DNA of 64,000 bases from Oscillospiraceae bacterium (GTDB lineage Bacteria; Bacillota; Clostridia; Oscillospirales; CAG-272): NCBI GenBank assembly GCA_015063845.1, contig SVTJ01000012.1, forward strand, positions 1-64,000. Reading direction: 5' to 3'. The translations under genes were made by a program, and so were the position numbers. This document shows positions 24,904-33,700 of the stretch, piece by piece. Position 1 is the stretch's first letter. Every line of letters starts with the position of its first letter. Below the pieces are notes generated by a model. The model did no database searches. It was not told where the DNA came from and saw nothing but the letters and a program-made list of their open reading frames with translations.

Positions 24904-26427
24904 ATGTCCGAAGAAAATAAGAATATACCCGAGGAAGAGATAAAGGACACCGAGGAAAAGGGCGTAGAAGGCGAGCGGACAGAAGCTGCTGCCGAGGAGC
25001 AGAAGACTTTTGAGAGCAGAGCTTTCTTTTCGTCCGAGAGTACCTCGGCAGTGACCGAACAGACAAAAAAGAAGCCCGAGAGAAAGGTATCTCTGGTGAC
25101 CTTTATTTGTTCGTGTGTTGCCGTAGCGCTTGCGGCGGTCATGCTCTCTCTTTCGGCGAGTACGATATTTTATGAAATAAAGCTTGCGCAAGTCAAGGAG
25201 GAGGCGCCGACTGTCCAGACAGGCGACCCGAACGTCACCTCGGAGATAAGCGAGCTTGAGCTTTTGCGTCAGCTATTTGAGAAATTTTCGTTCTGCGATC
25301 TTGACGAGGAGCAGATGAAGCTTGCCGTGCTTCGCGCATACGTCGAGGCAACGGGCGACAAATACGCGCGCTACTATACCGATGAGGAATATGAGGAGCT
25401 TATCACGACGCTCGGCGGAGATACCGAGGGAATAGGCATCAATATAATAAATTCCGAGGTGGTAGTCGGCGGAGTGACGTATAAGGCGCTTAAGGTCGTC
25501 AACGTAATGAAGAACGCGCCCGCGGATACGGCGGGACTTAAGAGAGGCGACTATATAGTCGCGGTAGGAACACTTGCGGAGAATACAGCGATAAACGTCA
25601 TCGGCTACGATGAGGCGCTCGCGGCTCTCAAGGGAGCATCGGGAACACAGGCGCAGTTCCTCGTGTACCGTCAGGAGGACACGGACTACGTGCTTAAGGA
25701 GTTTGCGATAACGAGAGCGCCCTTTGAGACCTCATACGTTATGCAGACCAGCGTAACTCACCCGACAACGTCCGAAAAGATAGGCGTCGTGCTGATAACG
25801 CAGTTCTATTACGAAACACCAAAGCAGGTCAGCGATGCGATCGAAGCTCTCAAGGCAGAGGGCTGCACCAAGTTTGTTTTTGACCTAAGAAATAACCCGG
25901 GCGGACTTATGACGTCCATCGTGGCAACGCTGTCGTACTTCCTTGAGGAGGGAGATACGGTCATAAGCGTGGTCGATAAGCCGGGCAACAGCGAGATCAC
26001 AAAGGTCGCGCCGATAAACAGCTACACGGGTCAGGAGACGGCGTGTAACGTAAAGGCGGAGGACATAGGAAAGTATAAGGACCTCAATATGGTCGTGCTT
26101 TGCAACGAGGGAACGGCGAGCGCAGCGGAGCTTTTCGTAGCGAACTTCCGTGACCACGAGCTCGCGAAGATAGTTGGAACGACAACGTACGGAAAGGGAA
26201 GCGTGCAGACCTACGTTCCTCTCGCGTACTACGGTTTCAGCGGTTATATAAAGATGACAGTCAAGATGTATTATCCGCCCTGCGGCGTGGGATATGACGG
26301 CATAGGCATTCAGCCGCACGTAAACGTAGAGCTCAGCTCTTTGGCGGCGACAAAAAACGTGTATGACATTTTCGGTGACCTGAGTATTGACAATCAGCTT
26401 GCCGAAGCAATAAAGTATTTTAAATAA
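24904..26427 (+). CDS. Membrane-anchored S41 (CtpA-type) carboxyl-terminal protease
   Basis: 507 residues. A long acidic cytosolic tail (about 1-65) precedes a single transmembrane helix (about 68-95), then an extracytoplasmic protease. A PDZ domain (about 170-265, with NAPADTAGLKRGDYIVAV) precedes the S41 domain. The nucleophile Ser lies in NEGTASAAELF and the catalytic Lys in TYGKGSVQ. Such proteases cut the C-termini of secreted or membrane proteins. Start ATG at 24904; its RBS is poor (ATAGGGA). greA follows after 16 bases and may be cotranscribed. Confidence 0.93.
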   Translation: MSEENKNIPEEEIKDTEEKGVEGERTEAAAEEQKTFESRAFFSSESTSAVTEQTKKKPERKVSLVTFICSCVAVALAAVMLSLSASTIFYEIKLAQVKEEAPTVQTGDPNVTSEISELELLRQLFEKFSFCDLDEEQMKLAVLRAYVEATGDKYARYYTDEEYEELITTLGGDTEGIGINIINSEVVVGGVTYKALKVVNVMKNAPADTAGLKRGDYIVAVGTLAENTAINVIGYDEALAALKGASGTQAQFLVYRQEDTDYVLKEFAITRAPFETSYVMQTSVTHPTTSEKIGVVLITQFYYETPKQVSDAIEALKAEGCTKFVFDLRNNPGGLMTSIVATLSYFLEEGDTVISVVDKPGNSEITKVAPINSYTGQETACNVKAEDIGKYKDLNMVVLCNEGTASAAELFVANFRDHELAKIVGTTTYGKGSVQTYVPLAYYGFSGYIKMTVKMYYPPCGVGYDGIGIQPHVNVELSSLAATKNVYDIFGDLSIDNQLAEAIKYFK

Positions 26428-26443
26428 TTAAGGAGATATAACA

Positions 26444-26917
26444 ATGGCAGAGAAGCAGATGTATACAAAAGAGGGTTACGACAAGCTGGTCGAGGAATAC
26501 GAGTACCTGACAAAGGTAAAGCGTGAAGAGGTAAAGAAGGCTATATCCGAGGCAAAGTCCTTCGGTGACCTTTCCGAGAACTCCGAGTACGACGAGGCAA
26601 GAAACGAGCAGGCAAAGGTAGAGGCAAGAATATTCGAGCTTGATAACCTCATTCAGAACGCAGAGATAACGAATGAGGAGGATTTTGACGAGGACGTTGT
26701 CGGTCTCGGATCTTACGTAAAGCTTGAGAAGAACGGCGTAGTTATAGAGTACAGCATCGTTGGCTCTAACGAGGCAAATCCCTTTGAGAACAAGATATCT
26801 GATATGTCCGTAATAGGAAAATCCATTATCGGTAAGAGAGCGGGAGACGCTGTTACGGCTGTCGCTAACTCGGGCGAGATAAAGATCAAAATACTTGAGG
26901 TTTCCAGAGCAAAGTAA
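26444..26917 (+). CDS. greA: Transcription elongation factor GreA
   Basis: Rescues backtracked RNA polymerase by stimulating transcript cleavage. 157 residues: N-terminal coiled coil with the acidic tip motif DLSENSEYDEA, then a C-terminal FKBP-like domain (VGSNEANPFENKIS, SVIGKSIIGKRAGD). Strong RBS AAGGAG. It lies 16 bases after the CtpA-type gene and ends at a strong hairpin 9 bases after the stop. Confidence 0.97.
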   Translation: MAEKQMYTKEGYDKLVEEYEYLTKVKREEVKKAISEAKSFGDLSENSEYDEARNEQAKVEARIFELDNLIQNAEITNEEDFDEDVVGLGSYVKLEKNGVVIEYSIVGSNEANPFENKISDMSVIGKSIIGKRAGDAVTAVANSGEIKIKILEVSRAK

Positions 26918-26925
26918 AGCAAGAC

Positions 26926-26956
26926 GTCGGGGGATTGACCTAATCCCCCGACTTTT
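26926..26956 (+). terminator. Terminator of greA
   Basis: 11-bp stem gtcgggggatt / aatcccccgac with a 5-base loop and TTTT. Confidence 0.93.
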
Positions 26957-26992
26957 GAGGTAATTAGGTAAAAGTGAAGAGGTAATAGGTAT

Positions 26993-27733
26993 ATGAAGGA
27001 TAAGGAATATACAGAGGGTATTGCAGTGCGCGGACGTTTTATGTCGTGGCTGGATAACTATTGGTATCACTACAAATGGCCGACCATAATAGGCGCGTTC
27101 TTCCTTGCCGTCGTTATCATATGCACAGTGCAGTCGTGCACCAAGGACGACTATGACCTGACGGTAGTATATGCGGGCAGAGAGGCTCTCACGTCTACAG
27201 AGAGGGAGAATATAAGAGCGGCTATCGCAGCATCTGCTCCTGAGGATATGGGAAAGAAGGGAGAGCTGAGTGTCGGCTTTAACGCTTACAATATACTCTC
27301 AAAGGAGCAGATAACCGAGCTGAGAGCACAGACGGGGGCTGACGGACGCCCCGTGCACGTCGATAACAGCTTTCATACCGCCGAGTACGATACTTACAGC
27401 GACTACATAAACACGGGAGACTGTGCGATATTGCTGCTCGAGCCGTGGGAGTTCGAGGCGCTCGTGTCCGCTGAGCGGCTCATGCCGCTTACCGAGGTGC
27501 TCGGATATACCCCCGAGGGGGCGATATCTAATTGCGGCATAAAGCTCGGAGATACCAAGCTCTACGCCGAATACGACGTAATGAAGGCACTTCCCGAGGA
27601 TACGGTGATATGCATTATGAAGCCGCTCGTATGGGGAAGAACAAAGAACGAGAAAAACTACGCTATGGATAAAAAGCTGTTTGAGGCTATGATAACACCC
27701 AAGGCTGAACAGACGGAGGGCGAGGGAGCGTGA
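26993..27733 (+). CDS. Single-pass membrane protein of unknown function
   Basis: 246 residues: basic/aromatic cytosolic start (WLDNYWYHYKWPTII), one transmembrane helix (about 33-52), then an extracytoplasmic domain without recognisable motifs. The extracellular part has DYDLTVVYAGREAL, a pattern of alternating strands and helices, and a late LLLEPWEFEAL segment, vaguely like substrate-binding folds. GAGGT RBS. The last codons overlap the next gene by 4 bases (GTGA), so the two are translationally coupled. Function unknown. Confidence 0.75.
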   Translation: MKDKEYTEGIAVRGRFMSWLDNYWYHYKWPTIIGAFFLAVVIICTVQSCTKDDYDLTVVYAGREALTSTERENIRAAIAASAPEDMGKKGELSVGFNAYNILSKEQITELRAQTGADGRPVHVDNSFHTAEYDTYSDYINTGDCAILLLEPWEFEALVSAERLMPLTEVLGYTPEGAISNCGIKLGDTKLYAEYDVMKALPEDTVICIMKPLVWGRTKNEKNYAMDKKLFEAMITPKAEQTEGEGA

Positions 27734-28632
27734 AACAAAAAATAGGCTCACTTGCTATACTTTTGCTTACGGCGATGATATGGGGCTTTGCGTTCGTCGC
27801 GCAAGTCCAGGGAATGGAATACATCGGTCCATTTACTATGATAGGAGTGCGTTTTCTTATAGCGATAGTTGCGCTTTTGCCCGTAGTGCTTTTCTTCGAG
27901 AGAGGGAGAGTGGACAAGGCAGAAAGGAAGAGAACGGTAGTCGCGTCTGTCGCGGCGGGCACAGTGCTCTTTATCGCTTCGTCGCTCCAGCAGTTTGGCA
28001 TAAAGCTGACGGCAAGCGCGGGTGTCTCGGGATTTATCACTGGACTTTATACGGTGCTCGTGCCGATAGGCTGCTACCTGCTTTTCAGACAAAAAACAGG
28101 ACTTAACGTGTGGATTGGCGCAATAAGCGCAACGCTTGGACTTTTCCTGCTTTGCTATAAGGTTGGAGAGGGACTTCGTTTTGGGCTCGGAGAGCTGCTT
28201 TTGCTAATAGGCGCGCTGTTCTGGACGGCTCACGTTATAATAATAGATAAGCTCGGCAGAAGCATTCGCTCGCTCCATTTTTCTTGGGGTCAGTTTGCGG
28301 TTTGCGCAGTGCTCGGTCTTGTGGCGATGCTTATATTCGAGCAGCCGAGTATGGGCGCGATGCTCGACGCTAAATGGGCAATACTCTACTGCGGCATTAT
28401 GTCGTCGGGAGTTGCGTATACCTTGCAGATAATAGGACAAAAGAGGGCAGACCCCACACTTGCGGTCATAATACTTTCGACCGAGTCTATGTTCAGCGCG
28501 CTTGGCGGCGTCATATTCGGCATAGACAAGCTCGGCGCGCTCGGATACGTCGGATGCGGCTTTATGTTCGTCGGTATAATCATCTCACAGATAACCTTTA
28601 AGAAAAAGGCGGACGTGGAGATAGTCGAGTAA
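27730..28632 (+). CDS. EamA/DMT-family transporter
   Basis: 300 residues, ten predicted transmembrane helices in two EamA repeats (about 5-140 and 150-290). Typical segments are MIWGFAFVAQVQGMEYIGPF, SAGVSGFITGLYTVLVPI and LSTESMFSALGGVIFGID. Family members export metabolites or amino acids; substrate not evident. Starts with GTG inside the stop of the preceding gene. The small membrane peptide gene and rsuA follow at short spacing, so all four may form one transcript. Confidence 0.9.
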   Translation: MKQKIGSLAILLLTAMIWGFAFVAQVQGMEYIGPFTMIGVRFLIAIVALLPVVLFFERGRVDKAERKRTVVASVAAGTVLFIASSLQQFGIKLTASAGVSGFITGLYTVLVPIGCYLLFRQKTGLNVWIGAISATLGLFLLCYKVGEGLRFGLGELLLLIGALFWTAHVIIIDKLGRSIRSLHFSWGQFAVCAVLGLVAMLIFEQPSMGAMLDAKWAILYCGIMSSGVAYTLQIIGQKRADPTLAVIILSTESMFSALGGVIFGIDKLGALGYVGCGFMFVGIIISQITFKKKADVEIVE

Positions 28633-28685
28633 CGCGTGAATATATGAGAACGACTTCCGCGAATAATATTCGTGGGGGTGATGAT

Positions 28686-28781
28686 ATGAAAAAAAGCAAT
28701 TTTGCTGTTGGTTTTTTTACGGCACTTGCGGTCGTGGGCGTGTTTGCGCTCGTGATGCTCGCGGTGCTGATACTGCTCTGA
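28686..28781 (+). CDS. 31-residue single-helix membrane peptide
   Basis: Short ORF beginning MKKSNFAVGFFTALAVV and ending VLILL. Two Lys at the N-terminus are followed by one unbroken hydrophobic helix to the stop, the form of a bacterial small membrane protein. RBS GGGGGTGAT lies 3-9 bases upstream of the ATG, and an AGCGGAGGTGA RBS for rsuA begins right at its stop. Position inside a compact operon supports translation. Role unknown. Confidence 0.6.
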   Translation: MKKSNFAVGFFTALAVVGVFALVMLAVLILL

Positions 28782-28796
28782 AGCGGAGGTGACGGT

Positions 28797-29501
28797 ATGC
28801 GTCTTGATAAATTCTTGGTAGCTACGGGGTGCTGCACGCGCTCGGTGGCTAAAAAGCAGGTAAGGGCGGGAGCTGTGCTCGTCAACGGACAAGCGGTGCG
28901 AAGCTCGGACCAAAACATTGACGAAAACGCCGACACCGTGACCTATTGCGGAGCAAAGGTGGTTTATAGGAAATATACCTATATAATGCTCAATAAGCCC
29001 GAGGGGTACGTCAGCGCGACCGAGGACACAAGAGACCCTACGGTGCTTGAGCTAATACCCGCAGAGGCGAGAGCGAGGGGAATGTTCCCGTGCGGAAGAC
29101 TTGATAAGAACACGCTCGGTCTTATGCTTCTGACAGACAACGGAGAGCTTGCTCATAAGCTGCTCGCGCCAAAGAGCCACGTCAGCAAGACCTACCGTTT
29201 CAAGTCGAAATTTCCCATAGACGAGGCGGACGCCAAGAGATTTGAGAACGGTCTTGTGTTGGAGGACGGCTATGAGACAAAGCCTGCAAAAATAGAGCTT
29301 GACAGTACGGCGATGGGCGGATATATCACGCTGGTCGAGGGAAAATACCACCAGATAAAGCGAATGCTGGAGGCTCTTGACAATAAGATAACCTATCTTG
29401 AGCGCGTCTCGTTCGGACCGCTCACGCTTGATGGGGAGCTTGCCCGCGGAGAGTGGAGATACCTTAGCGAGAGCGAGATCGAAGCACTTGAAGCGCACTG
29501 A
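28797..29501 (+). CDS. rsuA: 16S rRNA pseudouridine-516 synthase (RsuA family)
   Basis: 234 residues. An N-terminal S4 RNA-binding domain (MRLDKFLVATGCCTR) is followed by the TruA/RsuA-type catalytic core. The nucleophile Asp is near residue 102 in GRLDKNTLGLMLLT, with YIMLNKPEGYVSATED before it and VEGKYHQIKRML after. The family makes pseudouridine in 16S rRNA; RsuA versus RluB/E specificity is inferred from length and the S4 domain. RBS GGAGGTGA. Last gene before a repeat-filled spacer. Confidence 0.9.
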   Translation: MRLDKFLVATGCCTRSVAKKQVRAGAVLVNGQAVRSSDQNIDENADTVTYCGAKVVYRKYTYIMLNKPEGYVSATEDTRDPTVLELIPAEARARGMFPCGRLDKNTLGLMLLTDNGELAHKLLAPKSHVSKTYRFKSKFPIDEADAKRFENGLVLEDGYETKPAKIELDSTAMGGYITLVEGKYHQIKRMLEALDNKITYLERVSFGPLTLDGELARGEWRYLSESEIEALEAH

Positions 29502-29529
29502 GCTTGGTTTGTGACGTATGTGCGTTGAA

Positions 29530-29750
29530 TTATGAGTTCGCACAGCACCCGGCATTAAAGTTTTGATAAAACTTTTTCAAAAGTTTTTGCGCTCAAGCCG
29601 CATAGGCTTGCCGACGCTCGCAAGCGTCGGAACTCCTTTATGGCAATGGGCGCCGCCCCTTGACCCCGCAAGTTTTTGAAAAAACTTGACTAAAACTTTT
29701 AAGAGTTGGTATCGTGCGAGCCCACCGATAGATCCTAAATTGAACTGTAA
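29530..29750. repeat. MITE-like element with ~36-bp imperfect inverted repeats
   Basis: Left end from about 29555 (taaagttttgataaaactt) and right end to about 29703 (complement of a closely similar stretch) form long imperfect terminal inverted repeats around ~80 bp with cgacgctcgcaagcgtcg and gggcgccgcccc. The element is followed at 29722-29738 by the boundary-like ccgatagatcctaaatt. No ORF; no other feature in 29502-29782. Confidence 0.7.
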
Positions 29751-29782
29751 TAAACAACTTAAATATATAAACGGAGAAAACT

Positions 29783-31942
29783 ATGGACATTTTAAAAAAG
29801 CTTGCGGAAGAATTTAAGATAAGACAGGAGCAGGTCGAAAAGACAGTCGCTCTCATCGACGAGGGTAATACTATACCCTTTATCGCACGTTACCGTAAAG
29901 AGGAAACGGGCGGACTTGACGATGAGCTGCTGCGTGACCTCGATGACAGACTTACTTATCTGCGTAACATCGAAAAGCGTAAGGAGGAGGTCAAAAAGCT
30001 TATTACCGAAATGGGCAAGATGACCGACGAGCTCGCTACCGCGATAGATAACGCGGTAACTATTACCGAGGTGGACGACATCTACCGTCCCTACCGCCCT
30101 CATAGAAAAACTCGCGCTTCCGTGGCAAAGGAGAGAGGTCTTGAACCCCTCGCCGAGCTTTTGCTCTCTCAGCTCGATAAGTACGAGCCCACTATTGAGG
30201 AGCAGGCAGAGAGCTTTGTTGACCAAGAAAAGGGAGTTGCTAACGCGCAAGAGGCTCTTGCGGGAGCTTGCGATATAATCGCGGAGAGCATCTCCGATAA
30301 CGCGGAGTATAGAAAGACCGTCCGTAAGGTCACCTTTGATACGGGCTTTATCTCGACTAAGGCGGCAAGGGAAGAGGATAGCGTTTATACGCAGTATTAC
30401 GATTATTCCGACAAGATATGCAAGATACCTTCTCACCGTGTTCTCGCTATCAACAGAGGAGAGAAGGAAGAGTTTCTTAAGGTCAGTGTGTCGGTTGAAA
30501 AGGGTATCATCCTTAATTTCCTTTGCTCCGAGCTTATAACCAACCCTAAGAGCCCTGCCACGAAATACATCGAGGCGGCAGTTGTAGACAGCTATGACAG
30601 ACTTATCGCCCCCTCTATCGAGCGTGAGATAAGAAACGACCTCTTTGACGTAGCGGGTGAGGGAGCTATCAAGCTCTTTGCCGATAACCTTAAGCACCTG
30701 CTCATGCAGACACCTCTTAAGGGAAAAACAGTACTTGGATTTGACCCCGGTTATATAAACGGCTGTAAGACGGCTGTCGTCGATAAGACGGGTAAGGTGC
30801 TTGATACCGCCGTCGTTTATCCTACGACCAAGAGTAAGTTCAAGACCGAGGAAGCCGCTAAGATAATAAAGAAGATGGTAGAGAAGTATAAGGTCGACGT
30901 TATTGCGATAGGTAACGGAACGGCGTCTCGAGAGAGCGAGCAGTTCGTTGCCGAAACGCTTAAGTCGGTCGCGTACGACTGCAAATATATCATCATAAAC
31001 GAGGCGGGCGCGTCCGTATATTCGGCGTCCAAGCTCGCGGCTGAGGAATTTCCCGATTTTGACGTTATGCAGCGTTCCGCTGTATCCATAGCGCGCAGAC
31101 TTCAGGACCCCCTCGCTGAGCTTGTAAAGATCGACCCCAAGTCCATAGGCGTCGGTCAGTATCAGCACGATATGAAGCCCGCAAGACTTGACGCGGCTCT
31201 CGGTGGCGTGGTAGAGGACTGCGTTAACGCGGTCGGAGTTGACGTTAATACAGCGTCCTATTCGCTTCTTTCCTACATCTCGGGTATAAACGCGACGAGC
31301 GCTAAGAATATAGTTAAATATCGCGAGGAGAACGGAGAGTTCACCTCGAGAAGCCAGATACTTAAAGTACCGAGAGTGGGAGCTAAGGCGTTCGAGCAGT
31401 GCGCAGGCTTCCTCAGAGTTCCGCAGTCCAAGGAGATACTTGACAACACGGGAGTTCACCCCGAGTCGTATGAAGCGGCTCATAAGCTTATAGCGATGTT
31501 CGGATATACCGACGACGATATAAGAGAGGGCAAGCTGACCGACATCAGAGCCAAGATAAAGGACAAGGGAGCGACAAAGGTAGCAGAGGAGTGCGGAGTG
31601 GGAACGCTCACGCTTATGGATATCGTCGGCGAGCTTGAAAAGCCGGGACGCGATATAAGAGATAATATGACACCCCCAACCTTGCGCGCGGACGTCCTCG
31701 CGATAGAGGACCTCAAGCCCGATATGGTGCTTGACGGCGTTGTGAGAAACGTTATAGACTTCGGTGCGTTCGTTGATATCGGAGTTCATCAGGACGGACT
31801 TGTGCATATCTCTCAGCTGTCCGACCGCTACGTAAAGCACCCGTCCGAGGTCGTAAGACTTGGAGATAACGTCAAGGTCAAGGTGCTTGAGGTCGACGTC
31901 AAAAAGAAGAGAATATCGCTCACGATGAAGAATATTAAGTGA
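29783..31942 (+). CDS. tex: Tex-family RNA-binding transcription accessory protein
   Basis: 719 residues, the usual Tex length and order: helical N-terminal region with NTIPFIARYRKEETGGLDD, a YqgF/RNase H-like domain (LGFDPGYINGCKTAVVD), a helix-hairpin-helix pair (SLLSYISGINATSAKNIVKY, KVPRVGAKAFEQCAGFLR), and a C-terminal S1 domain (DGVVRNVIDFGAFVDIGV). Family members bind nucleic acid and influence transcription; the YqgF domain is generally not nuclease-active. Monocistronic. RBS ACGGAGAA. Confidence 0.96.
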   Translation: MDILKKLAEEFKIRQEQVEKTVALIDEGNTIPFIARYRKEETGGLDDELLRDLDDRLTYLRNIEKRKEEVKKLITEMGKMTDELATAIDNAVTITEVDDIYRPYRPHRKTRASVAKERGLEPLAELLLSQLDKYEPTIEEQAESFVDQEKGVANAQEALAGACDIIAESISDNAEYRKTVRKVTFDTGFISTKAAREEDSVYTQYYDYSDKICKIPSHRVLAINRGEKEEFLKVSVSVEKGIILNFLCSELITNPKSPATKYIEAAVVDSYDRLIAPSIEREIRNDLFDVAGEGAIKLFADNLKHLLMQTPLKGKTVLGFDPGYINGCKTAVVDKTGKVLDTAVVYPTTKSKFKTEEAAKIIKKMVEKYKVDVIAIGNGTASRESEQFVAETLKSVAYDCKYIIINEAGASVYSASKLAAEEFPDFDVMQRSAVSIARRLQDPLAELVKIDPKSIGVGQYQHDMKPARLDAALGGVVEDCVNAVGVDVNTASYSLLSYISGINATSAKNIVKYREENGEFTSRSQILKVPRVGAKAFEQCAGFLRVPQSKEILDNTGVHPESYEAAHKLIAMFGYTDDDIREGKLTDIRAKIKDKGATKVAEECGVGTLTLMDIVGELEKPGRDIRDNMTPPTLRADVLAIEDLKPDMVLDGVVRNVIDFGAFVDIGVHQDGLVHISQLSDRYVKHPSEVVRLGDNVKVKVLEVDVKKKRISLTMKNIK

Positions 31943-32152
31943 TATTTTTAATTTATTAAAATAACAAAACAAACACAAAAAGAGAACAATCACAGAACAA
32001 ACGCATCATTTGTGCAAGTTATACAATATATAGGTTAAAATTTTAGGGAATTACCCTCTTTCATTTTGACAGAAAAAATGGTATAATGTTGTAGTACAAA
32101 AAGTATGTATTAAATCTATTTTTTGCTTAAGTTTTTAGGAGGAGTATTCTAA
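31943..32152. other. Spacer before the sugar-ABC ATPase gene
   Basis: AT-rich, no ORF. TATAAT at 32082-32087 is a fair -10. The nearby TTGACA (32066-32071) is only 10 bases away, too close for a normal promoter, and no -35 lies at 17 bases. RBS TAGGAGGAG precedes the ATG at 32153. Confidence 0.4.
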
Positions 32153-33265
32153 ATGGCAAGTTTATCACTCAGACACATTTACAAAAAGTATCCCGGTGGC
32201 GTAACCGCGGTTTCCGACTTCAACCTTGAAGTAAAGGACAAGGAATTTATCGTATTCGTCGGCCCTTCAGGATGCGGAAAGTCAACAACTCTCCGTATGA
32301 TCGCAGGACTTGAGGAGATCACCGAGGGTGAGCTTTTCATAGGCGACCAGCTCGTTAACGACGTAGCACCTAAGGATAGACAGATCGCGATGGTTTTCCA
32401 GAACTACGCACTTTATCCTCACATGTCCGTATTTGAGAATATGTCCTTCGGACTTAAGCTCAATAAGACACCCAAGGAAGAGATCAAGCGCCGCGTTGAA
32501 GAGGCAGCAAGAGTTCTCGATATCACCCACCTTCTTGACAGAAAGCCTAAGGCTTTGTCCGGTGGTCAGAAGCAGAGAGTTGCGCTCGGACGTGCTATCG
32601 TCCGTAACCCCAAGGTATTCCTTCTTGACGAGCCGCTTTCCAACCTCGACGCAAAGCTTCGTGCTGCCATGAGAACAGAGCTTACAAAGCTTCACGCAAG
32701 AGTTGGAACAACATTCGTATACGTAACGCACGACCAGGTCGAGGCTATGACCATGGCAACGAGAATCGTTGTTATGAAGGACGGTCTTATCCAGCAGGTC
32801 GATACTCCTCAGAATCTTTATGACGCTCCTTGCAATATGTTCGTTGCAGGCTTTATCGGCACACCTCAGATGAACTTCATCAACGGTAAGCTTGTAAAGC
32901 AGGGAACCGACGTATACTTCAACTTTGAGGACGTATCTGTTAAGCTTCCCGAGGAGAAGGCAACAGCTCCCGAGCTTGCTGAGTACATTGGACAGGAAGT
33001 AGTTGTAGGACTTCGTCCCGAGGCTATTTCTGATGAGGCTTCCACCGTAGAGGCTAATCCCGATACATCCTTCGACGTTGCAGTTGACGTAACCGAGCTT
33101 ATGGGTGCTGAGATCTATCTCTACCTCAACATCGGTGAGACAAGACTTATCGCACGTGTATCCTCCCGTTCAAAGTCCAGAGCAGGTCAGAACATCAAGG
33201 TAAACTTTGATATTTCCAGACTTCACATCTTTGATAAGGATACAGAGCGTTGCATCCTTCACTAA
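32153..33265 (+). CDS. Orphan MsmX/UgpC-type sugar ABC transporter ATPase
   Basis: 370 residues, the full length of the CUT1 shared ATPases. Walker A GPSGCGKST (37-45), Q-loop VFQNYALYP, signature LSGGQKQR (near 135), Walker B VFLLDEPLSNLD, H-loop VTHDQ. A C-terminal OB/TOBE regulatory domain follows (about 235-370). No permease or binding protein gene is adjacent. In Firmicutes a single MsmX/MsmK often energises several oligosaccharide importers encoded elsewhere, and that is the likely role. Monocistronic, ended by a hairpin. Confidence 0.92.
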   Translation: MASLSLRHIYKKYPGGVTAVSDFNLEVKDKEFIVFVGPSGCGKSTTLRMIAGLEEITEGELFIGDQLVNDVAPKDRQIAMVFQNYALYPHMSVFENMSFGLKLNKTPKEEIKRRVEEAARVLDITHLLDRKPKALSGGQKQRVALGRAIVRNPKVFLLDEPLSNLDAKLRAAMRTELTKLHARVGTTFVYVTHDQVEAMTMATRIVVMKDGLIQQVDTPQNLYDAPCNMFVAGFIGTPQMNFINGKLVKQGTDVYFNFEDVSVKLPEEKATAPELAEYIGQEVVVGLRPEAISDEASTVEANPDTSFDVAVDVTELMGAEIYLYLNIGETRLIARVSSRSKSRAGQNIKVNFDISRLHIFDKDTERCILH

Positions 33266-33278
33266 TTTGAAATAAGCA

Positions 33279-33308
33279 AAGCGGTCACTCTTGCAGCGAC
33301 CGCTTTTG
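33279..33308 (+). terminator. Terminator of the sugar-ABC ATPase
   Basis: Stem aagcggtc / gaccgctt with a loop that can extend pairing, then TTGTTT. Confidence 0.8.
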
Positions 33309-33331
33309 TTTAAAAAAGGTAAATAAGAATT

Positions 33332-33598
33332 ATGAAAAACATTTTAAAGCTAATAGTTGCGCTGATGCTTGTGCTTTGTATGCTTGTAGCGCTCGTTGCT
33401 TGCGGAGGGGATAAGATATTTAAGGATCCGAATGCCGCAACGCCGCCAACGGAAGAACCCCAGGGTGAAGAAAATGCGGAAGAGCCGGGAACTACGAACA
33501 ACGGTGGCACAACAAATGGTAATATATCAGGCGATAACGAAGAAGATGACGGAAATATACTTGACAGTACCGATTATTCTCCTGTTCGTCCCGGTTGA
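33332..33598 (+). CDS. Small lipoprotein, paralogue 1
   Basis: 88 residues. A lipoprotein signal peptide (MKNILKLIVALMLVLCML) ends in the lipobox LVAC, Cys24. The mature part (~65 residues) is unstructured and acidic, rich in Pro, Glu, Asn, Gly and Thr (ATPPTEEPQGEENAEEPG). The signal peptide closely matches the next gene's, so the pair arose by duplication. RBS is weak (AAAAGGTAAA), and it lies just past a terminator with no clear promoter of its own. Function unknown. Confidence 0.75.
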   Translation: MKNILKLIVALMLVLCMLVALVACGGDKIFKDPNAATPPTEEPQGEENAEEPGTTNNGGTTNGNISGDNEEDDGNILDSTDYSPVRPG

Positions 33599-33627
33599 TT
33601 TTTTTTGAAACTTTTGATAAAAAACTG

Positions 33628-33656
33628 TTGACAAGAACTCATTTTTATGGTAGAAT
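33628..33656 (+). promoter_or_regulatory. Sigma-A promoter of small lipoprotein 2
   Basis: TTGACA (33628-33633), 17-base spacer, TAGAAT (33651-33656). Confidence 0.82.
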
Positions 33657-33700
33657 ATTACCATAAGATAATTATAATTATTTTTTGGAGGAATAAGACA

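Noticed and set aside
32066-32087. TTGACA and TATAAT upstream of the sugar ATPase as a normal promoter
   Set aside because: The spacing is 10 bases, too short for sigma-A recognition of both boxes.
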